A stretch of 10,762 nucleotides of DNA, from NCBI GenBank assembly GCA_007116425.1, contig SKIL01000111.1:1-10762 (forward strand), written 5' to 3'. Both the position numbers and the translations under genes were made by a program. Source of the stretch: Bacteriovoracaceae bacterium (GTDB taxonomy: Bacteria > Bdellovibrionota > Bacteriovoracia > Bacteriovoracales > Bacteriovoracaceae). Positions within the stretch are counted from its first letter, which is position 1; every line of letters starts with the position of its first letter. Below, one piece after another: positions 1 through 6,271 of this stretch. The notes below the pieces were generated by a model. That model searched no databases. It was not told where the DNA came from and was given only the letters and a program-made list of their open reading frames with translations.

Positions 1-689
1 AAGAGCTCAATAAGCTGTCTGAACGTAGCGCTTTAGCTTATGAAAATTTAAGTCAATTACCTGTTTGTGACCTCTATATTTTGGCCTGTAAACCTCAACA
101 ACTTAAAGATTTGGTTGAATTGCTCAAACAAAATAAGCTGACTTTTAGAAAAGATTCCGTGGTTATTTCTTTGCTTGCTGGAACTAGTACTAAAACAATT
201 AGTAAATTACTAGAGCATGATAAGGTTGTTAGAGTGATGCCTAATACACCTGTTCAATGTGGACGGGGAGTTAATCTCTTATATTCATCTAGTGCTTTAG
301 AGGCAAGTGAGCGCCAACTCTTGGCCGAAGTCTTTTCTGCTGGTGCCAAAGTTTATTCGCTTGAGAGTGAACAGCGACTTGATGACTTAACGGTTATCGC
401 TGGTTCCGGGCCTGGTTATATTTTTGAATTTGCTCGTATCTTTCAGTCATATCTTGAAAGTAGCGGACTAGATTCAGAAAGCTCAAAGGAGATGGTTAGC
501 GAAGTGTTTTTGGGGACGGCATTATTAATGACTCAAAGTGAAACTAGCTTTGAGGACTTGAGAAACCAAGTGACTTCAAAGAGAGGGGTTACAGAGGCGG
601 CGCTGGATAGCTTTAAAAAAGATAATCTAGAGAACATTTTTGCCGATGGCCTAAAAGCTGCTCGTAAGCGGATTGATCAGTTAAAATGA
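1..689 (+). CDS. proC: pyrroline-5-carboxylate reductase, 5'-truncated by window edge
   Basis: Last step of proline synthesis: NAD(P)H-dependent reduction of pyrroline-5-carboxylate to L-proline in the cytoplasm. The frame is open from base 3, so the gene begins outside the window; 228 residues are visible against roughly 270 for the family, and the N-terminal Rossmann glycine motif is missing only because of the edge. Visible family blocks: YILACKPQQL (end of the nucleotide-binding domain), RVMPNTPVQCGRGV, then the C-terminal dimerisation/active-site block IAGSGPGYIFEFARIF and VTSKRGVTEAALDSF, which corresponds to the usual VTSPGGTT-EA motif with a slightly divergent centre. TTG at 81 is an internal Leu codon, not the start. 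Stop is TGA at 687-689, and the next gene follows after 24 bp on the same strand, suggesting cotranscription. Identification is firm; the divergent VTSKRG is a small oddity. Confidence 0.93.
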   Translation, partial: ELNKLSERSALAYENLSQLPVCDLYILACKPQQLKDLVELLKQNKLTFRKDSVVISLLAGTSTKTISKLLEHDKVVRVMPNTPVQCGRGVNLLYSSSALEASERQLLAEVFSAGAKVYSLESEQRLDDLTVIAGSGPGYIFEFARIFQSYLESSGLDSESSKEMVSEVFLGTALLMTQSETSFEDLRNQVTSKRGVTEAALDSFKKDNLENIFADGLKAARKRIDQLK

Positions 690-713
690 AATAATACTTT
701 AAAGGATTATTTT

Positions 714-1223
714 ATGCTCAATACACTTAAAGACTCTCTTCGCCAATTTATCCCGCAAAATATCCAAGACACTGCACTCGTTCGCATTTTTGGCCTAACC
801 AAAGTTCCTATGCTTTGGTATTTGCGCCCTTCAGTTGTAGAGATGGATGATAAAAAGTGCATTATCAAAATTCCTCTTAATCGAAGAAGTAAGAATCATT
901 TAAATTCTATGTATTTTGGATCTCTGTGTGCTGGAGCTGACTGTGCCGGTGGACTTTTCGCGATGAAGCTCATTATGCAGTCAGGTCAAAAGATTGCTCT
1001 TTCTTTTAAAGATTTTCACGCTGAGTTTTTAAAACGTGCTGAAGGTGACACTTTCTTTACTTGCGACCAAGGCGAAGAGATCGCTGAGTTTGTTTCTCAA
1101 GTTATAGGGAGTGAAGAGAGGCATAATAAAGAAATGAAGATTATTGCTACGTGCCCTGACAAGTTAGGAGATGAGCCCGTGGCGATCTTCACTCTCACTC
1201 TTTCTCTAAAGAAGAAGTCATAA
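714..1223 (+). CDS. DUF4442 family protein, hot-dog fold thioesterase-like
   Basis: 169-residue cytoplasmic protein without signal peptide or membrane segment. The central block NHLNSMYFGSLCAGADCAGG (residues about 61-80) matches the DUF4442 signature, in which an Asn-His pair and a helix rich in small residues form the core of a hot-dog fold related to PaaI/YiiD-type acyl-CoA thioesterases. The substrate cannot be read from the sequence; fatty acyl-thioester hydrolysis or binding is the family-level expectation. The start is supported by AAAGGA at 701-706, seven bases before ATG. It lies 24 bp after proC, probably in one operon, though no functional link to proline synthesis is evident. A second, unrelated hot-dog gene lies at 8763-9212. 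Family assignment is good, exact function unknown. Confidence 0.8.
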   Translation: MLNTLKDSLRQFIPQNIQDTALVRIFGLTKVPMLWYLRPSVVEMDDKKCIIKIPLNRRSKNHLNSMYFGSLCAGADCAGGLFAMKLIMQSGQKIALSFKDFHAEFLKRAEGDTFFTCDQGEEIAEFVSQVIGSEERHNKEMKIIATCPDKLGDEPVAIFTLTLSLKKKS

Positions 1224-1248
1224 AAAAGGCCCTCTTATTTGAGGGCCT
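1222..1248 (-). terminator. intrinsic terminator, U-tract on the minus strand
   Basis: Perfect 8-bp stem AGGCCCTC (1227-1234) / GAGGGCCT (1241-1248) with a 6-base loop. Read on the minus strand, the hairpin runs directly into a six-base T-tract (A-run at 1222-1227 on plus), so it ends transcripts of the secreted Kazal-like gene, leaving a 3' UTR of about 90 bases. On the plus strand it immediately follows the DUF4442 stop codon but is followed by CTCACG, so it would be a weak or pausing terminator for the proC operon. Confidence 0.85.
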
Positions 1249-1260
1249 CTCACGAGCTTT

Positions 1261-1321
1261 GCTTAATTGGACTTAGTGACTCATTGTATGAGGAGGGTAG
1301 GTATGCAACTCGCCCTTAAGC
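1261..1321. other. possibly structured intergenic segment (3' UTR of the Kazal-like gene)
   Basis: Between the terminator and the Kazal-like stop codon. GCTTAA (1261-1266) and TTAAGC (1316-1321) can form a 6-bp outer stem, enclosing the hairpin CTCAT-TGT-ATGAG (1280-1292). On the minus strand this would be a structured 3' UTR. On the plus strand it also holds AGGAGG (1291-1296) six bases before an ATG opening an 8-codon frame that ends at 1329. None of this is compelling alone. Confidence 0.3.
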
Positions 1322-1336
1322 CTTTTTAGCAAATTT

Positions 1337-1888
1337 TTAATATCTGTATTCTTTATCGTAGTCGCAGCTTCCAAAGTTCATAAACTCAGCTCCATGCAAC
1401 CACATTTGACAAGGGTTATCGTATGATCTTGGTGCTGGCATAACTTGCGAACAAAATGTGCCTGGCGCACATGTATTCATTGCTGGTTGAGCACAAACTG
1501 GCTCATAAATTTCTGGACAAAACCACTGATTTTTGTCTCTTTGTGGTTGAAAAATATGATCAAAGCACTCATTAACTTCTACTAAGAACCAGCCGGCCTC
1601 ATCTGCAAGCTCTCCCGCACGTAAATACTCAAGTGAGTATTCTCCAAGCTGACAGCTGCTCCATGGAAGATGAACATTTTGAAGTTTTAAAATTTCGCCA
1701 CCGTTTGTTTCAATTTTTGCAACAAAGTTTTTTTGATTGTGCTCAACAGTTAGTTTTCCGATAACTTCAATAACTGACTCATTGTTTGACTTCATGATTT
1801 TGGCATCGGCAGAAGTCGTAAATCCCAGTGAGGCCGCGGCAATTGTGAAAGCGAAAGTGATATTTTTAATTAAATTATTGTTCCACAT
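1337..1888 (-). CDS. secreted Kazal-like (protease inhibitor type) cysteine-rich protein
   Basis: 183-residue exported protein. Start: an ATG at 1898-1900 lies upstream, but GGAGGG (1893-1898) sits right on it and is ideally spaced for the ATG at 1886-1888, which I choose. N-terminal signal peptide: hydrophobic FAFTIAAASLGF then SADA|K as a likely signal peptidase I site near residue 29. Residues about 30-115 are a beta-rich domain I do not recognise (Cys79, Cys108). Residues about 124-175 resemble a Kazal domain: CPEIYEPVC matches the Cys-x7-Cys/PVC entry, SYDNPC matches the T/S-Y-x-N-x-C core, followed by Ala and a final GSC. The segment between these is longer than in classical Kazal domains and has an extra cysteine pair (140, 146). 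Kazal domains inhibit serine proteases; inhibition here is inference. Divergent from a LysR gene that may regulate it. Ends in a strong terminator. Confidence 0.72.
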   Translation of the reverse strand: MWNNNLIKNITFAFTIAAASLGFTTSADAKIMKSNNESVIEVIGKLTVEHNQKNFVAKIETNGGEILKLQNVHLPWSSCQLGEYSLEYLRAGELADEAGWFLVEVNECFDHIFQPQRDKNQWFCPEIYEPVCAQPAMNTCAPGTFCSQVMPAPRSYDNPCQMWLHGAEFMNFGSCDYDKEYRY

Positions 1889-1892
1889 AAGA

Positions 1893-1898
1893 CCCTCC
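1893..1898 (-). promoter_or_regulatory. ribosome binding site deciding the Kazal-like gene start
   Basis: GGAGGG on the minus strand, four bases (five from the GGAGG core) before the ATG at 1886-1888. Because it overlaps the upstream in-frame ATG at 1898-1900, that earlier codon is unlikely to be the start, and the signal peptide then begins neatly with MWNNNLIKN. Confidence 0.7.
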
Positions 1899-1969
1899 AT
1901 TTATGCAGTTCAAGTTTGATACAGGCGATTTATAGTATTTTTTTTACATCAGTTAAAATGATATTTTTT

Positions 1970-1975
1970 TATAAT
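1970..1975 (+). promoter_or_regulatory. -10 element of the lysR-type gene
   Basis: Consensus TATAAT in a very AT-rich divergent intergenic region. Transcription would begin near 1981-1983, within the palindromic box just downstream. A -35 is not clear: TTTACA at 1943-1948 is a good hexamer but 21 bases away, which is too far for standard sigma-70 spacing, so an activator or an extended AT-rich element may compensate. Confidence 0.5.
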
Positions 1976-1980
1976 GGTTG

Positions 1981-1995
1981 ATAAGTTATACTTAT
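1981..1995. promoter_or_regulatory. LysR-type T-N11-A box, probable autoregulatory operator
   Basis: Perfect inverted repeat ATAAGT-TAT-ACTTAT. Its inner 13 bases (T1982 to A1994) fit the T-N11-A dyad bound by LysR-type regulators. It overlaps the expected transcription start of the regulator and lies 13 bases before its start codon, a position where bound protein would repress its own gene. It is about 95 bp from the divergent Kazal-like start, which it could also influence. Confidence 0.6.
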
Positions 1996-1999
1996 GAAT

Positions 2000-2006
2000 G
2001 AGGGAG
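2000..2006 (+). promoter_or_regulatory. ribosome binding site deciding the lysR-type start
   Basis: GAGGGAG five bases (from the GAGG core) before ATG 2009. It lies inside the longer in-frame ORF that starts at 1994, arguing for the shorter protein. Confidence 0.65.
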
Positions 2007-2008
2007 CT

Positions 2009-2920
2009 ATGAATTTAAAGCTTATTAATCTTAACTTATTGAAAACATTTGAAGTTACCTACCGGCTATCAAGTATGACAGGGGCCTCAAAAGAGCTGTT
2101 TATGACTCAGTCTGCTGTAAGTCAGAATATTCGGCAGCTTGAGGAAGCGCTTAGAATTAAACTTTTTGATCGAATTAAGAAAAAGATCATTCCGACTCAT
2201 CAAGCACGAGAGTTATATCAGTTATGTATTCCTGTGCTGAGAGAACTCGAACAAGGCCTAGATCAAATTCTTGGTAAAACCTATAGTGAAATTAGTGGGC
2301 ATGTAAGTTTGGGGCTTCCTGTCGAATATGGAAACAACGTCGTTCTTCCTATTCTCTCAAGACTTGGTCAGGAGCATCCTGATCTTGGCTTTAGTATTCG
2401 CTATGGACATGCAAATGAGATGAATGCGGCCCTTCTTCGTGGAGAGCTTGATTTTGCTATTGTCGATTCTTTTGGGATGGATAAAAGAATTGGTCAAATT
2501 AGAGTTGGGACCGAAAAACTTGCTCTCTGTTGTTCTAAAAATTATGTTCAAAAAATTTCACCAGTACAAAACCGTCTGAAGTTTTATCAGAAATTAGACT
2601 ATATTGATTATGTTGCCGATGCACCGGTATTAAAGCAGTGGTTTCGCCATCACTTTAAGGAGGTCAACCCAGACCTTAATATTAGGGCATCGCTTATGAA
2701 TGTGCAGGGAATGGGGCGTATGATTTGTGCTGGGTTAGGTGTTGGTATTTTGCCTATGCACGTTATCCAAAGGCTTATTGATCAAGGCGAGTCTTTATAT
2801 ATTTTTCGTCCTGAAGCACGGCCATTAGAGAATCACTTGTCTCTGGCCTTTTTAGAGGGAAAAACGAGAACGTTTGCAGTTGAGGCCACGATGAATTCAC
2901 TGATTGAGCATGTGAACTAA
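2009..2920 (+). CDS. LysR-type transcriptional regulator
   Basis: 303-residue DNA-binding regulator, normal LysR length. N-terminal winged helix-turn-helix at residues about 5-62: LNLLKTFEVTYRLSSMTGAS, then MTQSAVSQNIRQLEE (recognition helix) and IKLFDR, classic LysR landmarks. Residues about 88-300 form the two-lobed periplasmic-binding-protein-like effector domain (ISGHVSLGLPVEYG, LLRGELDFAIVDS, GAGLGVGILPMHVI-type end block). The effector is not deducible. Start: ATG at 1994 is in frame five codons earlier, but GAGGGAG (2000-2006) lies between the two, properly spaced for ATG 2009, and the operator-like palindrome overlaps the upstream ATG. Divergent to the Kazal-like gene, its most likely target besides itself. 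Its stop overlaps the stop of the convergent Nif3-like gene and no terminator follows. Confidence 0.93.
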   Translation: MNLKLINLNLLKTFEVTYRLSSMTGASKELFMTQSAVSQNIRQLEEALRIKLFDRIKKKIIPTHQARELYQLCIPVLRELEQGLDQILGKTYSEISGHVSLGLPVEYGNNVVLPILSRLGQEHPDLGFSIRYGHANEMNAALLRGELDFAIVDSFGMDKRIGQIRVGTEKLALCCSKNYVQKISPVQNRLKFYQKLDYIDYVADAPVLKQWFRHHFKEVNPDLNIRASLMNVQGMGRMICAGLGVGILPMHVIQRLIDQGESLYIFRPEARPLENHLSLAFLEGKTRTFAVEATMNSLIEHVN

Positions 2921-3675
2921 GCTGGATTATCACTAGGGAAATAAACACATTCGATATCAAATTTTTCTTGCAAGTGTTGCATCAAGGCCTGAATTCCAAG
3001 CGACTCTGTGGCGTTATGTCCTCCTGCAAACATGTGAACTCCGGCCTCTCGACTTTCATGCCAGTCATGTTCGGAGATCTCTCCTGTCAGGTAGCTATCT
3101 AGATCGTCTTTCCAGGCCTGACTCCATCCTGAATTTGCACCACCTGTGATAATTCCGATCGTCTCTATTTTATCATTATCTGCAGCGGCATGTATGACTT
3201 GATGGTCGAGAAGTTTTTCTAGTTCTTGCTTGAGTGCCCCTGCTTGTTTTGGGCCTGGGAAAACAGCACTTACTCCTAATGGTGCACCTTTATAATCCCC
3301 AAAAGGGGCAATATTTTGAGCACCAATTTTTTTAGCAATAATGGCGGCGTTACCAACTTCTAAGTGCGCATCTAGAGGAAGGTGATAACCAAAGAGATTA
3401 ATTTCATGTTGAATTAAAGGCCTTACTCTTTTTGCGAAGGGCCCGATGATTGGGCGGTGGCCGTGAAAGACCCAAAAAAGTCCATGGTGAACGATTAAGG
3501 TGTCGGCCTTGGCCGCAATGGCCTGAGAGATACTTTGTTGAGTCGCTGAGACAGCAAAAGCAACTTTTTTAATCTCTTCTTTGCCTTCAATTTGCAGACC
3601 GTTAGGTCCATAGTCCTGAAAGTTTTCAATTTCAAGGTAAGTGTTGAGATAACTTTCTAATGCCTTTCTTTCCAT
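2917..3675 (-). CDS. Nif3-like dinuclear metal centre hexameric protein (DUF34/YbgI family)
   Basis: 252-residue cytoplasmic protein of full YbgI/Nif3 length. The expected dinuclear metal ligands are all visible: His63-His64 in IVHHGLFW, Asp102 in LPLDAH, and His220 and Glu224 in GGHNATES, at nearly the same positions as in E. coli YbgI. The opening FQDYGPNGLQIEG is also a family hallmark. Homologues form toroidal hexamers; roles as GTP cyclohydrolase I type 2-like enzymes or metal-insertion/repair factors have been proposed, but the true reaction is unsettled. Start ATG has only a weak AGTGAG-type ribosome site. It converges on the LysR gene with a 4-bp overlap of stop codons, and follows the TPR gene on the same strand after 81 bp, so cotranscription with it is possible. 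Confidence 0.92.
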   Translation of the reverse strand: MERKALESYLNTYLEIENFQDYGPNGLQIEGKEEIKKVAFAVSATQQSISQAIAAKADTLIVHHGLFWVFHGHRPIIGPFAKRVRPLIQHEINLFGYHLPLDAHLEVGNAAIIAKKIGAQNIAPFGDYKGAPLGVSAVFPGPKQAGALKQELEKLLDHQVIHAAADNDKIETIGIITGGANSGWSQAWKDDLDSYLTGEISEHDWHESREAGVHMFAGGHNATESLGIQALMQHLQEKFDIECVYFPSDNPA

Positions 3676-3756
3676 GCTAGACTCACTTTATAAGTAATTT
3701 AAAACTACTATAGGGTAGCATGAAGCAGTTAAAAATATAGGCAAAGCGCAATAAAA

Positions 3757-5031
3757 TTAAAGAAAGTCGTTGGGGAAATGATCGCGTTCTACATCTTCTG
3801 GGGCGTTGTTTATATCCTTGAGTTTTTGTCTCAGTCGACCTGCACTGATTGCTTTTTTTAGCTTTTCTACCGTTTCTTGAAGCTTTTCGTTATAGGGAGC
3901 AATTCGCATGGCCTGAGTGAATTCTTGTAGTGCTAATTCATAATCTTTTTTGGCCATATGAGCACGGCCAGAATTTATAAAAGGAAACTCTCTGTTTTGA
4001 TATTCAGGACATTTTTTGGCGAGGTCAAACCACCTCAAACTTTCTTCAACTTCACCCTGGTTGAGGAGATAAGTTCCAAGGTCGTTATAAGGAGGCCCGT
4101 AGTCAGGGTTTTTTCTGATGGCCTGAAGGCAATAAGTTTTTGCTTTGTCCATTTGATGCTGGAGTGAATAGACCCAACCAATTAATGTTAAAATTTCCGC
4201 CGATTCAAAAAGACTTTTTGCTTTTTCAAAGTGTATAAGCGCCTTCTCATAATCTTCTTGAGAAACAAACTTATGTCCAAGAGATAGATATTCGTCATAT
4301 TTCTTTTCTCTTTGTCCATCGAGAGAGCTGAGACCAGCGTAGTTGAGTTGGTATGACCTGTCTTTGAATTTGGCCTGCTCCACAAACTCACTGAGACGGT
4401 TTGCATCCAGATAAAAGAGTGGGGGAGAGATTATGTATTCTTCACTTTCATTGTCGCTGTCTTCTTCAATGGGAGACTTACTTGAATCGTCTAGACTTTC
4501 ATAGTCGAAGTCTTCTTCAGAGTCGTCCCAGTCGTAGTCATCATAGCTAAAACTATCATCACTTTCTTTGACTTCAACCAAATTTACTCTTGGGAAAGGT
4601 ACATCCAGTTCACTTAATTCAAAAATTATTTGATGTAATTGAAAACAGCTTTCATAGACTCGGTTAATCACTTCAGTTGTGGTGATCGTTAGTTTATGTG
4701 AGTGTAAATTAAGTCCAAAGAGTGGAGGGAAAAACTGGTTTAAAAAGCGATGGATTGTTTGTAGCTTTTTATAATTATTCACATTTGAGAGCTGAAAGAC
4801 TCCGTTATTTTTTTTATCAAACTGATGGTTGATGAGTCCTGGCAAAACATCAGTTTCCAAAATTTCAGAAATGTCTTGCTCTAACTGTTCAGCAATCGCA
4901 CTCACGCTTTTTAAACTGTACAAATCACTCATTTGTCCCAAGGCGTGAGTCAGTCGGTCTAGGTAGGCCGTAGCACCATGAAACTCACTTCTTAGGATGG
5001 CCGAAAGATTGTCGAGATAGTGATTATTCAA
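3757..5031 (-). CDS. acidic-linker tetratricopeptide repeat protein, TTG start
   Basis: 424-residue cytoplasmic protein without signal peptide. Three parts: a helical N-terminal domain (about 1-150) I do not recognise; a strongly acidic, probably disordered linker (about 154-200, mostly Asp/Glu/Ser/Tyr); and four TPR units at about 246-277, 279-310, 313-343 and 349-381, with the usual pattern (EDYEKALIHFEKA, MDKAKTYCLQAIRKNPD, GEVEESLRWFDLA, KDYELALQEFTQAMRIAP). TPR arrays bind partner proteins, so a scaffold or adaptor role is the family-level guess. Start is TTG at 5029-5031: no ATG precedes it in frame before a TAG, AGGA (5041-5044) lies nine bases upstream, and the first downstream ATG (Met34) would cut into the helical domain. 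Followed by the Nif3-like gene after 81 bp. Confidence 0.8.
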   Translation of the reverse strand: MNNHYLDNLSAILRSEFHGATAYLDRLTHALGQMSDLYSLKSVSAIAEQLEQDISEILETDVLPGLINHQFDKKNNGVFQLSNVNNYKKLQTIHRFLNQFFPPLFGLNLHSHKLTITTTEVINRVYESCFQLHQIIFELSELDVPFPRVNLVEVKESDDSFSYDDYDWDDSEEDFDYESLDDSSKSPIEEDSDNESEEYIISPPLFYLDANRLSEFVEQAKFKDRSYQLNYAGLSSLDGQREKKYDEYLSLGHKFVSQEDYEKALIHFEKAKSLFESAEILTLIGWVYSLQHQMDKAKTYCLQAIRKNPDYGPPYNDLGTYLLNQGEVEESLRWFDLAKKCPEYQNREFPFINSGRAHMAKKDYELALQEFTQAMRIAPYNEKLQETVEKLKKAISAGRLRQKLKDINNAPEDVERDHFPNDFL

Positions 5032-5057
5032 ATTTAAAATTCCTAATGATTGCTATT

Positions 5058-5091
5058 AAAAAGTGTTTAAGCGCTTTCTTTCTAAACGCTT
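5058..5091 (-). terminator. possible intrinsic terminator after the GTDKxxH protein gene
   Basis: On the minus strand AAGCG-TTT pairs with AAA-(G bulge)-CGCTT around a 6-base loop (5069-5091), followed a few bases later by a five-T run (5058-5062). The T-run is offset by AAACAC, so strength is doubtful. It lies downstream of the gene at 5201-6223 and just ahead of the TPR gene's TTG start, so it could instead be a leader hairpin of that gene. Confidence 0.35.
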
Positions 5092-5166
5092 GGTTCTATT
5101 ATTACAATATGCTTGCCATGACTTGGTGCGGAAGTTTTTCGGTAAGTACTTAAAATTAAGTTATTG

Positions 5167-5186
5167 TATAAAAAGAAATTTTTATA
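5167..5186. repeat. A/T-only perfect inverted repeat
   Basis: TATAAAAA (5167-5174), 4-base spacer GAAA, TTTTTATA (5179-5186). It lies 15 bases downstream of the stop codon at 5201 on the minus strand. Without G or C in the stem it is a poor terminator; it could be a protein-binding palindrome or merely AT-rich chance. The rest of the 169-bp gap at 5032-5200 shows no gene and no convincing promoter pair. Confidence 0.4.
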
Positions 5187-5200
5187 TGGTGTCGAATTGT

Positions 5201-6223
5201 TTAAAGAATGACTGCCCAGTCTCTCTCGTCGGTGACAGTTTGGTGCCCTCCAGGGTTAACAAGCCATGGAGCAAAAGGAGCGTATTTTTTTAGAACTTCA
5301 CGATGCTTTTCGGGTGATACTGGGCAATGATGGCGCTTTCCCGTCTCTGCTTCAAGTTCATCTAAGATATTGAGAACTGAATTTGTCATATCTTCAGTTC
5401 TAAATTTTGAGCAATTAATTCCCTCATCCCAGGCATGGTCAACGTAATTTCTCCAGTCAAATTCACCAACAATTTTCCAACTAAAATTTTTACATTTTAC
5501 ATATGGTCCTGGATTGTATTTTTCATCGCTGCCGAAGACATCTTCATTTTTTGCGAGTAGGTGATTCCAAAAGCGCATACCTTGAAAGTTTGCAACCAGA
5601 TCTCCATAGGCCATCACACCTGTTGTCCAAGCTCCCATGAGTCCAGTTTCAGCAAGCCAACCTATCTCCAAAACATCCTCAAGAGTTCCTCCTCTACGAT
5701 AGAATGTATTAAAATAGCGAAACCCACTGCCAAAGAAGTGCTCAAATTTATCGGTACCGACCAAATGCCCATCAACTCGAAGGACGGCTCCAGAGGCGTC
5801 TTTTATACGTTGTGAGTAAAAACCTACGATGGGAGCACGCCAATCAAAGTCTCGATAAATAGATTCTTCCACAGGGACTTCGATTCTTTCAATTTTATCT
5901 GTTTTGATAACCCAGTCTGGGAATTCTCCAAGTATATGATTCCAAAAATAGCGACGAAGATTGAGATAGAAGAATCTCTCGTTGCATCGATAAATTGTCA
6001 AGTTGGCCTGCTTAACCGCCCTTTGTAATAACTCATTGACTTTTTCATTGAGGATGTCAAGGGAGTCATCTATATCCTTGTATCTTCCGTGGAAGCTATC
6101 AATTTCACTAGAGTAGACTTTTCCAAAAGGAAAACTGATTGCACCTAAAATTAAAATGAGTAGGGCCAGGGTCAAATTCTTTTGTGGTGTGATTGATAAC
6201 GCTTTTTTCATTAGCGCCATCAT
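5201..6223 (-). CDS. exported protein of unknown function with GTDKxxHxxG motif
   Basis: 340 residues (336 from the third ATG). The N-terminus has Lys-Lys then a long hydrophobic stretch (LTLALLILILGAISF, residues about 17-31) and a plausible signal peptidase cleavage near VYSS|EID, so it is exported or membrane-anchored. The most distinctive block is VGTDKFEHFFGSG (155-167), with Asp158, Lys159 and His162 spaced as in small-residue DKxxH motifs of several poorly characterised membrane-associated families (for example YfiM/DUF2279-like proteins). It continues into ETGLMGAWTTGVMAYGD (192-208) and ANFQGMRFW. Cys80, Cys243, Cys271 and Cys300 could form disulfides. No enzyme can be named. Start is uncertain: ATGs at 6223, 6220 and 6211 are in frame, none has a Shine-Dalgarno, and a TATAAT-like hexamer lies two bases before the first, so a leaderless start or MKKALS is possible. 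Confidence 0.75.
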   Translation of the reverse strand: MMALMKKALSITPQKNLTLALLILILGAISFPFGKVYSSEIDSFHGRYKDIDDSLDILNEKVNELLQRAVKQANLTIYRCNERFFYLNLRRYFWNHILGEFPDWVIKTDKIERIEVPVEESIYRDFDWRAPIVGFYSQRIKDASGAVLRVDGHLVGTDKFEHFFGSGFRYFNTFYRRGGTLEDVLEIGWLAETGLMGAWTTGVMAYGDLVANFQGMRFWNHLLAKNEDVFGSDEKYNPGPYVKCKNFSWKIVGEFDWRNYVDHAWDEGINCSKFRTEDMTNSVLNILDELEAETGKRHHCPVSPEKHREVLKKYAPFAPWLVNPGGHQTVTDERDWAVIL

Positions 6224-6248
6224 ATATTATATTTAAATCGGATTAAAC

Positions 6249-6271
6249 AAGGCCGTAAATTCTACGGCCTT
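6249..6271 (-). terminator. terminator hairpin containing the stop codon of the 760-residue gene
   Basis: Perfect 9-bp stem AAGGCCGTA (6249-6257) / TACGGCCTT (6263-6271) with a 5-base loop. On the minus strand it is followed by GTTTAAT, a weak U-tract after the TT at the stem foot. The TAG stop of the glycine-rich protein (6262-6264) lies at the loop/stem boundary, so a ribosome finishing translation would cover the hairpin. Confidence 0.6.

Noticed and set aside
81..83. TTG as the start of a short ProC
   Set aside because: The frame is open to the left edge and the upstream residues (CDLYILACKP) continue the family alignment.
1303..1329. Eight-codon ORF (MQLALKPF) behind a strong AGGAGG on the plus strand
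   Set aside because: Too short to support as a gene, lies after a terminator hairpin and overlaps the 3' UTR of the opposite gene; kept only as a note in the structured-segment entry.
3676..3756. CTAC...GTAG imperfect palindrome as an operator of the Nif3-like gene
   Set aside because: Only four outer base pairs match and no convincing -35/-10 pair is positioned around it.
5063..5293. Plus-strand reading frame of 76 codons starting at GTG
   Set aside because: It overlaps the end of the exported GTDKxxH gene antisense, has no ribosome site, and its composition looks random.
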